Positions 18,017 to 27,600 of a DNA stretch of 32,907 nt are shown here, piece after piece; the first letter of the stretch is position 1; every line of letters begins with the position of its first letter. The stretch comes from Muribaculaceae bacterium. GTDB taxonomy: Bacteria > Bacteroidota > Bacteroidia > Bacteroidales > Muribaculaceae. The notes under the pieces were generated by a model. It made no database searches, was not told where the DNA came from, and worked only from the letters and a program-made list of their open reading frames with translations. The DNA is taken from assembly GCA_016290765.1 (NCBI GenBank), contig JAEEVE010000007.1, positions 1 through 32,907 of the forward strand, given 5' to 3'. Position numbers and translations under genes: made by a program.

Positions 18017-18532
18017 ATGGAATCCTTAGGAAATATCATCTTATATTTCGTGATTGCTCTGGCAATTATCGTGTTCTCGGTGTTGACCGTCACCACGCGA
18101 CAGATTCTGCGCTCGGCAACCTACCTGTTGTTCGTGCTATTTGCCACGGCAGCCATCTACTTCCAGATGGACTATCCTTTCCTGGGTGCCGTACAAATTG
18201 CCGTCTATGCCGGTGGCATCGTGGTGCTGTTTGTGTTCTCAATCTTGCTGACCCACCAGCCGGGTAAGGATGCCCAGCGTATCGAGTCGTCGAGGCGTGT
18301 ACTGGGGGCTATCGCGGCGCTGCTGGGCGTGGGAGCGTGCGGATTTGCATTGTTCTCTTATGCCAACTTCTGCGGACGCCAGTTGCAAGAGGCGCATAGC
18401 TGGGACATCAACGAGATTGGGCAGTTCTTGCTCAGTACCGACAAGTTTGGATATCTCTTGCCATTCGAGGCTGTCAGTGTGTTGTTGCTGGCATGCATCA
18501 TTGGTGGCGTAGTCATTGCACGACGTCGTTAA
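18017..18532 (+). CDS. nuoJ: Complex I subunit J
   Basis: The 171-residue protein has five hydrophobic segments, starting 'IILYFVIALAIIVFSVLTVT', and the family region 'YPFLGAVQIAVYAGGIVVLF', which contains the pi-bulge helix thought to move during coupling. Its length is normal for NuoJ. It sits in the antiporter-side membrane arm next to NuoK, which follows after 23 nt. Confidence 0.94.
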   Translation: MESLGNIILYFVIALAIIVFSVLTVTTRQILRSATYLLFVLFATAAIYFQMDYPFLGAVQIAVYAGGIVVLFVFSILLTHQPGKDAQRIESSRRVLGAIAALLGVGACGFALFSYANFCGRQLQEAHSWDINEIGQFLLSTDKFGYLLPFEAVSVLLLACIIGGVVIARRR

Positions 18533-18555
18533 TCTAAGAAAGGAGGAAACAGACA

Positions 18556-18867
18556 ATGAATCTCACCTTACTCATGTATCTCGTGCCCAGCCTCATTATG
18601 TTTGGCTGTGGCGTGTATGGCTTTCTGACTCGCAAGAACATGATTGCCATCATGATTTCGCTCGAGTTGATGCTCAACTCAGTCGACATCAACTTTGTCG
18701 TGTTTAATCGCTACTTGTTCCCTGGGCAGATGGACGGCATGTTCTTCACGCTGTTTGCCATCGCCATTGCGGCTGCCGAGACAGCATTGGCACTGGCCAT
18801 CATCATCAACGTCTTCCGTGTGGCTCGCAAGGTCGACATCAACGAACTCATTAAACTGAAATTCTAA
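18556..18867 (+). CDS. nuoK: Complex I subunit K
   Basis: The 103-residue protein has three membrane helices and two conserved buried glutamates, one in 'IMISLELMLNSVDINFV' and one in 'IAAAETALALAIIINVFR', which belong to the proton path. It is preceded by a real Shine-Dalgarno sequence (AGGAGG, 18541-18546, 9 nt before the ATG), one of only two obvious ones in the cluster. It is 5 nt before nuoL, so translational coupling is likely. Confidence 0.95.
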   Translation: MNLTLLMYLVPSLIMFGCGVYGFLTRKNMIAIMISLELMLNSVDINFVVFNRYLFPGQMDGMFFTLFAIAIAAAETALALAIIINVFRVARKVDINELIKLKF

Positions 18868-18872
18868 TAGCT

Positions 18873-20864
18873 ATGCCTTTAAGTTATACAATTGCAGTGA
18901 TTGCGATACCCTTGTTCATGTTCTTCTTCTTGGGACTGGCAGGGGTGAAGATGGGACGGAAACTCACCGGCTGGCTGGGCGTGATTGGAATGCTCATCAC
19001 CACTATCCTGGCCTATGGCGTTGCGCTGACCTATTTCTTTGGCACCGACCAGGGACAGGTTGTTGATGGCGTGCGCAAGGCGGTGGTGGTGTTCAACCCC
19101 GACTGGCTCTCGTTCACCAAGGACTTGGTGGTGCGCATGGGCATCATGCTCGACCCGATTGCAGCCATGATGTTAATTGTCATCACCACCGTGTCGATGA
19201 TGGTGCACCTCTACAGCTTGGGCTACATGAGCGACCATCACGGCAACGCCGAGAAGGGCTTCCAGCGCTACTATGCGTTTCTGGCATTGTTTACCTTCTC
19301 GATGCTGGGATTGGTGGTGGCCACCAACTTGTTCCAAATCTTCATTTTCTTTGAGATGGTGGGTGTGTCATCCTACCTGCTCATCGGATTCTATTATCAT
19401 TCGCCCGCAGCGGTGCACGCCAGCAAGAAGGCGTTCATCGTCACACGTTTGGCCGACTTGTTCTTCCTGCTGGGTATCATGATCCTGAGCTTCTACACTG
19501 GCACGTTCGACTTCGACAAGCTAGTGTTTGGAGATGGCGCCAACAGCCTGGAGGTAGCACAGAGCGCGATTTCCACAGCACAGGGCGCAACCTTTATGGG
19601 ATGCTCGGTTATGGCATGGGCGCTGACCTTCATCTTTATCGGCGGTGCCGGCAAGAGTGCAATGTATCCGTTGCACATTTGGCTGCCCGACGCCATGGAG
19701 GGCCCCACGCCCGTTTCGGCGTTGATTCACGCCGCCACGATGGTGGTCGCCGGTGTCTTCCTGGTGGCGCGTCTGTTCCCGCTCTATGTCATTGAGCAGG
19801 GAGCGATGGAGATTATCTGTGTCGTGGGCGCTTTCACCGCTTTCTATGCCGCAGCCATCGCTTGTGTGCAGAGCGACATCAAGCGAGCACTGGCATTCTC
19901 GACCATCTCGCAAATCGCATTCATGATGACTTCGTTGGCTGTTAGTTCGGCAGATGGTGGCCTGATCGAGATACACGGAGGACATGGTCTGGGCTATATG
20001 GCCTCGATGTTCCACTTGTTCACCCACGCAATGTTCAAGGCATTGCTCTTCCTCTGCGCTGGTGCCATCATCCACGCTGTGCACAGCAACGAGAACAGTG
20101 ACATGCATGGCTTGCACAAGTTCATGCCCATCACCAGTTTTGCCTTCCTCATTGGCTGCCTTGCCATTGCGGGTATTCCGCCATTTGCTGGCTTCTGGAG
20201 CAAGGACGAGATTCTCGTTGCTTGCTACAGCAAGGGCTTGGGTTGGGGCATTTGGATGTCGATGGTCGCTGGTTTGACTGCGTTCTACATGTTCCGCATC
20301 TATTTCCTCATTTTCCACTGGAAGAAGCACGAGGTGCACACCGAGCATGCTCCTGCCGACCAGCCCTGGACAATGACCCTGCCGCTGATTATCCTGAGTG
20401 TTGTCTCGATTATCGCAGGTTTTGCACCCGCAGCCAAGTTGCTTGGATGGGACGGTAAGGAACTGCACACCCATCTCGATTGGACGGTGGCAGGCACTAG
20501 CGTGCTCATCGCCTGTGTCGGCATTGGACTGGCGTTCAAGATGTACTACAAGGAGAACGACCTGCCCGACAAGCTGCAAGCACGCTTCAGTGGTCTGTGG
20601 GAGGCTGCTTATCGCCGTTTCTATATGGACGAGCTCTATCAGTTTATCACCCACAAGGTGATCTTCCAGAGCATCTGCAAGCCCATTGCCAAGTTTGACC
20701 GTGGCATCATCGACGGTTTCTTCAACATGCTGGCCAATGTTACTGGACATGCTGCCTATGGAATTCGCCGACTGCAGAACGGCTCGATTCAGAGTTATGT
20801 ATATGTCTATCTGGTGGGAGTCCTCGCTTTGGCACTCATCACCATGGTGTGTGTGTTAATTTAA
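18873..20864 (+). CDS. nuoL: Complex I subunit L (antiporter-like proton pump)
   Basis: This is the largest membrane subunit at 663 residues, normal for NuoL with its C-terminal lateral helix and last anchor helix. Mrp-antiporter-like signatures are visible: 'FQIFIFFEMVGVSSYLLIGF' with the conserved helix-5 glutamate, 'HIWLPDAMEGPTPVSALIHA' with the TM7 region, and 'FKALLFLCAGAIIHAVHS' with the central TM8 lysine. It is one of three antiporter-like subunits (L, M, N), all kept here, so a full set of pumping channels is predicted despite the missing NADH module. Confidence 0.96.
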   Translation: MPLSYTIAVIAIPLFMFFFLGLAGVKMGRKLTGWLGVIGMLITTILAYGVALTYFFGTDQGQVVDGVRKAVVVFNPDWLSFTKDLVVRMGIMLDPIAAMMLIVITTVSMMVHLYSLGYMSDHHGNAEKGFQRYYAFLALFTFSMLGLVVATNLFQIFIFFEMVGVSSYLLIGFYYHSPAAVHASKKAFIVTRLADLFFLLGIMILSFYTGTFDFDKLVFGDGANSLEVAQSAISTAQGATFMGCSVMAWALTFIFIGGAGKSAMYPLHIWLPDAMEGPTPVSALIHAATMVVAGVFLVARLFPLYVIEQGAMEIICVVGAFTAFYAAAIACVQSDIKRALAFSTISQIAFMMTSLAVSSADGGLIEIHGGHGLGYMASMFHLFTHAMFKALLFLCAGAIIHAVHSNENSDMHGLHKFMPITSFAFLIGCLAIAGIPPFAGFWSKDEILVACYSKGLGWGIWMSMVAGLTAFYMFRIYFLIFHWKKHEVHTEHAPADQPWTMTLPLIILSVVSIIAGFAPAAKLLGWDGKELHTHLDWTVAGTSVLIACVGIGLAFKMYYKENDLPDKLQARFSGLWEAAYRRFYMDELYQFITHKVIFQSICKPIAKFDRGIIDGFFNMLANVTGHAAYGIRRLQNGSIQSYVYVYLVGVLALALITMVCVLI

Positions 20865-20893
20865 TCGATTACGGTCCCTAAAAATATAGTAAG

Positions 20894-22423
20894 ATGGAAA
20901 TTTTCAGCAATATCTTAATCTATTTTGTGATTGTGCCGGTGCTTACACTGGCGGGCCTGGCTCTGTGCAGCAACAAGGGCATTAAGGCCATTCGGACCGT
21001 AGCTGTCGTCGGTGCGTCGGTACTCGTGGCTCTGGCCATCTACCTGGTGTGCCTGTTCCTGCAGGCACGCGGCAGCGGTGACACCAGCGAGATGATTTTG
21101 CGCAAGGATGTGATGTGGTATGCGCCCTTCAACGTTAAGTTGGCTTTGGGTGTCGATGGCATCTCGGTGGTGATGATTCTGCTGTCGGCGTTCATCGTGT
21201 TTGCGGGCGTGTTTGCCTCGTGGAAGATGAATCCGCTGCCCAAGCAGTTCTTCCTTTGGTTCTTCCTGTTGTCGACTGGTGTGTTCGGCTTCTTCATCTC
21301 GATTGACCTGTTCACCATGTTCATGTTCTACGAGGTCGCGCTCATCCCGATGTATCTGCTCATTGGCGTGTGGGGCAGCGGAAGCAAGAACTACAGCGCC
21401 ATGAAGCTTACCCTGATGCTGATGGGTGGCTCGGCATTCTTGATGCTGGGTCTCATCGGTATCTACTTCCATTCGGCAGCCGACGGCAACCTGACGATGA
21501 ACGTGCTCGAGATTGCGCATAACGACGCCATTCCGCACGACTGGCAGATGTGGCTGTTCCCGTTGACATTCATAGGCTTTGGTGTGCTGGGAGCCATGTT
21601 CCCGTTCCACACTTGGTCGCCCGATGGTCATGCCAGTGCCCCCACGGCTGTGTCGATGTTGCACGCCGGTGTGCTGATGAAGCTGGGAGGCTATGGCTGC
21701 TTCCGCATCGCTATCTACCTGATGCCGTTTGCTGCCAACGAGTTGGCGTGGATTTTCCTCACGCTCACGGGCATTAGCATCGTCTATGGTGCCTTCAGCG
21801 CGTGTGTGCAGACCGACCTCAAGTATATCAACGCTTATTCCAGCGTGAGCCACTGTGGTATGGTACTATTCGCCATCCTCATGTTCAACACTACTGCTAT
21901 GACAGGTGCAGTGCTGCAGATGCTCTCGCACGGCTTGATGACGGCATTGTTCTTCGCCCTCATTGGTATGATTTATGGCCGTACGCACACTCGTGATATC
22001 CGCGACATGGGCGGTATGATGCACATCATGCCCTATCTGGGCGTGGGATATGTCCTTGCCGGTCTGGCATCGCTGGGTCTGCCGGGATTGAGTGGCTTCG
22101 TTGCCGAGATGACCATCTTCTTTGGCTCGTTTGAGCACACCGATGTCTTCCGCCGCGTGCTTACCATCGCCGCCACTTGCTCGATTGTCATCACCGCGGT
22201 TTACATCCTGCGTGTGGTGGGCAAGCTGCTCTTCGGCGAGGTTCAGGACGAGCATCATCGTCAGCTCACCGACGCCACCTGGGAGGAGCGTCTGTCGACG
22301 GCGACCCTGATTGTCTCGGTGGCCATCATCGGTTGCTTCCCCAACTTCTTTGTAAACATCATCAGTGACAGTTTCCTGCCGGTAGTCAAGGCTCTGGAAT
22401 CTTTTATCCCTGCTGCTGTGTGA
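20894..22423 (+). CDS. nuoM: Complex I subunit M (antiporter-like proton pump)
   Basis: The 509-residue protein has about 14 membrane helices. Family signatures include 'FTMFMFYEVALIPMYLLIGV' with the helix-5 glutamate and 'FPFHTWSPDGHASAPTAVSM' preceding 'LHAGVLMKLGGYG' with the central lysine. It is homologous to NuoL and NuoN and supplies one proton channel. It begins 29 nt after nuoL behind a short A/T-rich leader (TATAGTAAG). Confidence 0.96.
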   Translation: MEIFSNILIYFVIVPVLTLAGLALCSNKGIKAIRTVAVVGASVLVALAIYLVCLFLQARGSGDTSEMILRKDVMWYAPFNVKLALGVDGISVVMILLSAFIVFAGVFASWKMNPLPKQFFLWFFLLSTGVFGFFISIDLFTMFMFYEVALIPMYLLIGVWGSGSKNYSAMKLTLMLMGGSAFLMLGLIGIYFHSAADGNLTMNVLEIAHNDAIPHDWQMWLFPLTFIGFGVLGAMFPFHTWSPDGHASAPTAVSMLHAGVLMKLGGYGCFRIAIYLMPFAANELAWIFLTLTGISIVYGAFSACVQTDLKYINAYSSVSHCGMVLFAILMFNTTAMTGAVLQMLSHGLMTALFFALIGMIYGRTHTRDIRDMGGMMHIMPYLGVGYVLAGLASLGLPGLSGFVAEMTIFFGSFEHTDVFRRVLTIAATCSIVITAVYILRVVGKLLFGEVQDEHHRQLTDATWEERLSTATLIVSVAIIGCFPNFFVNIISDSFLPVVKALESFIPAAV

Positions 22424-22462
22424 CGTGTTGTTGAACCTTAGTAAAAAAGTAAGAATACGATA

Positions 22463-23932
22463 ATGGATTATTCTCAGTTTTTATTCATGCCGCAGGAAAT
22501 CGGACTCCTGTTTGTCTTCCTGCTAGTGTTTATCTACGACACGTTCATGCCGGCTCGCATGGGGAAACATCTGCCTATGTTTACCACCATCCTGACCGCA
22601 CTATATACCGTCTATGCCTTCTTCCCCTGCCCCGACATGTTCGGTACGGCTTTCGGAGGAATGTATGAGTCCAATCCAGCCACATGGGTGATGAAGAACA
22701 TCCTCAACATCGGCGTGCTCATCGTCATGTTGCAGGCGGTGAAATGGACCAACGACGATTTTGTCAGTGTGCGTCGCGGTGAGTTTTACGAGCTAATTCT
22801 GCTCACCCTCTTCGGCATGTTCCTAATGATTTCGGCGCGTCATTTCCTGCTCTTTGTCATCGGTCTCGAGACCGCCTCGCTGCCTATCGCTGCGTTGGCT
22901 GCCTTTGAGAAACGCTACTACGAGAGTCATGAGGCTGCAGCCAAGTATATCTTCACCGCAGTGTTCTCCAGCGCCATTTTCTTGCTGGGCATCTCGTTTG
23001 TCTATGGCATGAGCGGCTCGTTATACTTCCAGGACATCGCCACCAGCATCATGGGTCTCAAGTCGCCATTGCTCATTCTCGCCGTGGCATTTGTCATTGC
23101 CGGTGTGGGCTACAAACTCTCGTTGGTGCCATTCCACCAGTGGACAGCCGATGTCTATCAGGGTGCTCCCACTGCGGTGACCAGTTACCTCTCGGTCATC
23201 AGTAAGGGTGCTGCAGCATTCGCCTTCATGGTAATTCTGGTGCAGGTGTTTGGCTCCATCTATTCACAGGTATGGGAATGGATGCTCTATGCCATCATCA
23301 TCCTCACCATCACCATCGGTAACCTCTTTGCCATGCGGCAGCGCAACCTCAAGCGCTTCCTGGCCTACTCGTCGATTTCGCAGGCCGGTTACATCATGCT
23401 CGGCGTGATTGCAGCCAGCCAGGTGGGGATGACCTCGATGATCTACTATGTGCTCGTCTACATCTTCTCTAATCTCGCCGCCTTCGGTGTTATCGCCGTC
23501 ATTGAGCGCGCCACAGGCAAGGTGACGATGGACGACTACAACGGCTTGTTCCGCACCAACCCCTGGTTGGCGTTCACGATGATGCTTGCCATGTTCTCGT
23601 TGGGTGGCATCCCGCCCTTCGCCGGATTCTTCAGCAAGTTCTTCATCTTTGTCGGCGCTTGCCAGACGGGCAGCGTTGCCATCTACGTGCTGGTGTTCAT
23701 CGCCCTGGTCAACACCATCATTTCGCTCTACTACTACCTGCTGGTGGTCAAGGCGATGTTCTTGCGTCAGGACGACTGTGTGATTCCTTACATCGACAGT
23801 CACTGGACCGAGGAGTTGGCGCTCACCGTCTGCGTTATGGGCATCATCGCGGTGGGTGTTGCCAGCGGAATCTACACCTTCCTCAACCAGGTAACTGGCA
23901 CCATCGCTCCCATGTTCACTATGGTAGGGTAG
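22463..23932 (+). CDS. nuoN: Complex I subunit N (antiporter-like proton pump)
   Basis: The 489-residue protein has about 14 membrane helices. It shows 'LFVIGLETASLPIAALAAFE' (helix-5 glutamate), 'YKLSLVPFHQWTADVYQGAP' (lysine and conserved HxW) and 'FSLGGIPPFAGFFSKFFIF'. It lies next to NuoK in the membrane arm and is the last gene of the cluster, followed within 32 nt by a strong terminator hairpin. Confidence 0.96.
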   Translation: MDYSQFLFMPQEIGLLFVFLLVFIYDTFMPARMGKHLPMFTTILTALYTVYAFFPCPDMFGTAFGGMYESNPATWVMKNILNIGVLIVMLQAVKWTNDDFVSVRRGEFYELILLTLFGMFLMISARHFLLFVIGLETASLPIAALAAFEKRYYESHEAAAKYIFTAVFSSAIFLLGISFVYGMSGSLYFQDIATSIMGLKSPLLILAVAFVIAGVGYKLSLVPFHQWTADVYQGAPTAVTSYLSVISKGAAAFAFMVILVQVFGSIYSQVWEWMLYAIIILTITIGNLFAMRQRNLKRFLAYSSISQAGYIMLGVIAASQVGMTSMIYYVLVYIFSNLAAFGVIAVIERATGKVTMDDYNGLFRTNPWLAFTMMLAMFSLGGIPPFAGFFSKFFIFVGACQTGSVAIYVLVFIALVNTIISLYYYLLVVKAMFLRQDDCVIPYIDSHWTEELALTVCVMGIIAVGVASGIYTFLNQVTGTIAPMFTMVG

Positions 23933-23963
23933 GATAGATAGCAGATAATAGATAACAGATTAC

Positions 23964-24010
23964 AGACAAGTGTACATGGGTAACAGAATCATGTACACTT
24001 GTCTATTTTT
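23964..24010 (+). terminator. Strong intrinsic terminator at the end of the nuo-atp-nuo cluster
   Basis: A perfect 15-bp stem, AGACAAGTGTACATG (23964-23978) with CATGTACACTTGTCT (23990-24004), closes an 11-nt loop and is followed by ATTTTT. This is the only convincing intrinsic terminator seen after nuoA, which fits one long transcription unit. Confidence 0.85.
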
Positions 24011-24125
24011 GACAGTAATCCATTTGGATTGTGCTAGACCTTTCAATTTTTTTGGGGAGTTATATACCAGTTGTCCCCAGTTGCTATCATTCGCCTAGTG
24101 ACTGACACACACCTTCACCGCAAAG

Positions 24126-24302
24126 CAGCACCCCTCCATACTCCCCCTAGCTCCACATACTCCCCCTGGCCCCCTATACTCCCCCCGACCCCCTCTATCT
24201 TAGAGGGGGAGCTGCTCATCTTGACGTGAGTTCGACGAGAATAAGTTGCTGATACTCAAGTCCTCCCCTAAGTTAGGGGAGGTGGCCCAAAGGGCCGGAG
24301 GA
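24126..24302. repeat. Cluster of REP-like GC-rich palindromes
   Basis: The segment has three ATACTCCCC(C/T)-type tandem units (about 24136-24186). A perfect 9-bp hairpin CCCCCTCTA/TAGAGGGGG follows (24189-24209), then a 10-bp palindrome CCTCCCCTAA/TTAGGGGAGG (24262-24282) and GGCCC-AAA-GGGCC (24284-24296). Related sequence occurs at 12185-12198 and again at about 24601-24625 in the leader of the next gene. This looks like a dispersed extragenic palindromic repeat family; no transposase is present. Confidence 0.65.
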
Positions 24303-24441
24303 GTGTGTAATTCACATTTGGCTAGGACAATCTGCCTTGGAGGACGACCGGTATATAACATATCTTGCGTGTTTTGACACGAGAAAAAAGACTCACACAA
24401 AAAATCTAGATTGCACAGAATGAGCAACTTAACGAGTGTTT

Positions 24442-24502
24442 CGTCATTATTGACGCACTAATATGGGTGGCGGTAGAAACGCAACCACGGCATGTTTTTT
24501 GC
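24442..24502. promoter_or_regulatory. Candidate operator sites upstream of the BspA-like gene
   Basis: CGTCA-TTAT-TGACG (24442-24455) is a perfect short dyad. At 24481-24502 the sequence GCAACCACGGCAT followed by GTTTTTTGC closely matches GCAACCACTGCATTTTTTGC at 4172-4191 upstream of the AraC-type regulator. Both copies lie upstream of a -33/-7 promoter. This suggests a common regulator or a shared repeat. Confidence 0.45.
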
Positions 24503-24531
24503 TAGATGATTGATGTTATTTAGCATTTTCC

Positions 24532-24562
24532 TTTGATTTGTTAAATAATTTCACTATCTTTG
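24532..24562 (+). promoter_or_regulatory. Promoter of the BspA-like/SUMF gene
   Basis: TTTG (24532-24535) and TATCTTTG (24555-24562) are separated by 19 nt and match the -33/-7 consensus. The start would be near 24569, with a leader of about 70 nt containing a CCCTTTAGAGGG palindrome. Confidence 0.7.
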
Positions 24563-24639
24563 CAAATTGAACACTAGTCTTTAACTGCCTCACTCTCTTT
24601 CTCCCTTTAGAGGGCTAGAGGGGCCAAACAATAACAATT

Positions 24640-27600
24640 ATGAAAAAATTACTCACTCTCATCTTCGCCCTGGTGGCGGTCATGGCCGGCGCGTTCGACA
24701 ACGGTGACTTCACCTACACCATCATGAGCGACGGCACGGCGCGCATCGACGGCTTCAAGAGCAGCTACACCGGCACGCCCACGACCCTCACCATTCCGGG
24801 CTATGTCTACGACTCGGGCACGCAGAAGTACTACCAGGTGAAGACCATCCAGAACAGTGCTTTCAGCAACAATAAGACTAGGAGCCTGACGAAAGTCACC
24901 ATCCAGTATGGTGTGGAGGACATTTACTCGTACGCCTTCGCCGATTGCTCCAGCTTGACGACCGTCTATCTGCCCAGCAGCATCAAGGGCCTCGCTAATC
25001 GTGTGTTCAACAACACGCCATTGACCTATGTCAACTGCGCCGCCGAGGTCATGCCCTCCATCACTGAATATGGGCTTGCCGGCATCACCAGCGACGTCAA
25101 CTCCCGCACTTGGAGCTGCGCCACGCCCGACGGTCAGGCCGCCGCCAACGAAGTAGACCGCATCACCAGCAACTTCACCACGGGCTGGAACCCCAGCTCG
25201 GCCGACCTCACCGAATTGACTTTCGGCAGCAGTTCGGCTGGCACCCTGTGCAACGTGTACCTGAACATCACCGAGGGTTGGAACCCGTCGACACAGGACT
25301 ATGGCAAGGCCAAGCTGCTGTGTGCTACCGCCAACTCGTCCAACACCACGGGCACGCTCAAGTTTGACTACAACCAGAGTGTGCTCCAGGGCATGGCGCA
25401 CTTCTACGTCACCGAGATTGACAAGTCGTTCCGTCTCCACGGCTCGAGCATCAAGATCCTCGACATGAGCCAGACCAGCAAGGTGGAGAAGATCGGTGCC
25501 CAGGCCTTCTACAACTGCACGAACCTCACGCAGGCCAAGGTCACCGCCAAGGTCATCGAGGGCGGCGCTTTCAACTACTGCACCAACCTGTCGAGCGTGC
25601 AGCTGTACGGCACCAGCGAGAGCAACTGCGTGCAGTCGCTGGGGACGTTCGCGTTCGCCCGTACCAAGGTGTCGAGCATTTACATCCCCGCCGGGCTCAC
25701 CAGCTACGGCGCCGGCGCCTTCGCCTACTGCACCAACCTGTCGAGCATCAGCGTGTCGAGCAGCAACAACACCTTCGCGACCCACGCTGCCACGCCGGGC
25801 TGCCTCTACAACAAGGCCAAGACCATCCTCTACCAGGCCGCTGGCAAGTTTGGCGACCTCTACTTTGGCAACAACGCCCCCGACGCGCTCACCAACATCA
25901 CGACCTATGCCTTTGCTGGCAACACGGGCATGGTCTCGCTCGATGTGCCGTACGGCGTGAAGACCATCGGCTCCTACGCTTTTACCGAGATGCCCAACCT
26001 GATCTCGTTGTCCATTCCCAGTTCGGTGACCTCGTTCGTTTCCAACTCGTTCTATAACCTGAAGGCGCTGACTCTGTTCTCGTTCAACCACGCCACCATC
26101 CCCAGCTCCCTGAACGGCTCCAACACCTTCTACGGCATCAAGAGCGGCTGCAAGCTCAAGGTTCCCAAGTGGCGCACGGCGTACTATCGGAACAGCGTGT
26201 GGAACTCGGCCTTCAGCGGCGGCATCAGCGAGGGGTCGTGTGACTTCTACGGCTACTATAGTGATAACATGTTCTACTACACCGTCACCAGCACCGCCAG
26301 CTACACCGACGACTTGGTGGAACCTGCGACAACCGATGGACAGCTCAAGCTCGTCAACGGAGGCTATGGTTTCGACACGACAAGAGTTGAGCTCATTTTG
26401 CCTGATGTGGTGACGCACCGTGGCAAGACCTACACCGTCACCGAGATAGAGCGTGAGACCTTCCGCAGCGATCATATCTCGATCAAAAAGGTCAGTGGCG
26501 GTGCTGGCATCAAGAAGATTGGCGCCTTGGCATTCGCCGGCGATATTCTCAATGATGAATTGTCATGGTCTGGCCATAGCCTCAGTGGTTTCAATATCCC
26601 CAACCCCGTGGAGTTTGGCGACTCGATGTGTATGGGCTGCTATATGAGAGATGCCTCTCTCAAGATAGGCGAACGTCTGGAGCGTATCGGTGTGCGTGCG
26701 TTCTCTAAATGTTTTCATGGTAACTATCTTATTTACTACATTCGCGAGATCACTCTGCCCGAGACCTTGACCGAGATTGGAGATTACGCATTCGATAATT
26801 GCGGTAGGATCAATTATTATATTACCAGCACCCAAAGGGTCACCATTGGCCAGAATATGTTTTTTCCCGGAGTAGCTAAAAATCGGGATATTTATGGCGT
26901 GATATATGCTCCGTTGGACCAGTATCTGGACATTAGCCGCCAGACACAGTCCTGGATAAACAATACCGAATGGCACCAAACCCTGCGAGCCTTATACAAG
27001 CCAAAGACTAGATGGTCGTTGATTTCGGTGCCCGATAGCAGGAATCTCAAAATGCCCGATGATCATTGCTATGTAGTCACAGGATATAACAAGTCTGAGA
27101 GTACATTTAGTTTTGCACCTTTGGGCGAGAATGTCATCCTTCCTGGTTTTACGGGAATTTTGTTCAAAGGAACACCCGGCAATATATATAAATTCGAGCC
27201 TTCTGGTCTGAATGTTGCCAATCTGCCGAATGACTATCTCGTTGCCCCGCAAGGTGATGCCCAGTATTTTAGCTCCAGTCAAGGCAATGGATTGGTCTAT
27301 GTCTATGACGGAGCCTCTGAAATGTTTAATTTGCAGGATGCGACCATCTATAGCGGTGGAGCGGTGCTTCGCATTCCACAGTCAGTATTCGGCACCGACA
27401 CGCCGCCCGTCAATGTGGACTGTGGCATTGATTTTTTACCATCTGTCTATATCAATGGTGTGAAAGTGACCGCAGCCAATGCTAGCGACCTGAGTGTAAT
27501 CGATGGCGTCTCGGGAGGATTGTCGTTCGATTTTGCGACCAATACTTTGAAGATGAACAATGCCACCATCACATGTGAGAATAATAACTGCATTGAAATC

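Noticed and set aside
19521-20750. 409-aa antisense ORF opposite nuoL
   Set aside because: Same reason: it lies wholly inside nuoL and is explained by codon bias. Similar shadows at 12512-13699 and 11040-11888 were dropped too.
24126-24302. CRISPR array
   Set aside because: The repeats are short, palindromic and of uneven spacing, without uniform spacers, and there are no cas genes.
24649-26475. 608-aa antisense ORF opposite the LRR gene
   Set aside because: It is a mirror of the GC-rich, codon-biased LRR coding strand. It has no signal peptide, domain or promoter, and the plus-strand protein is clearly real.
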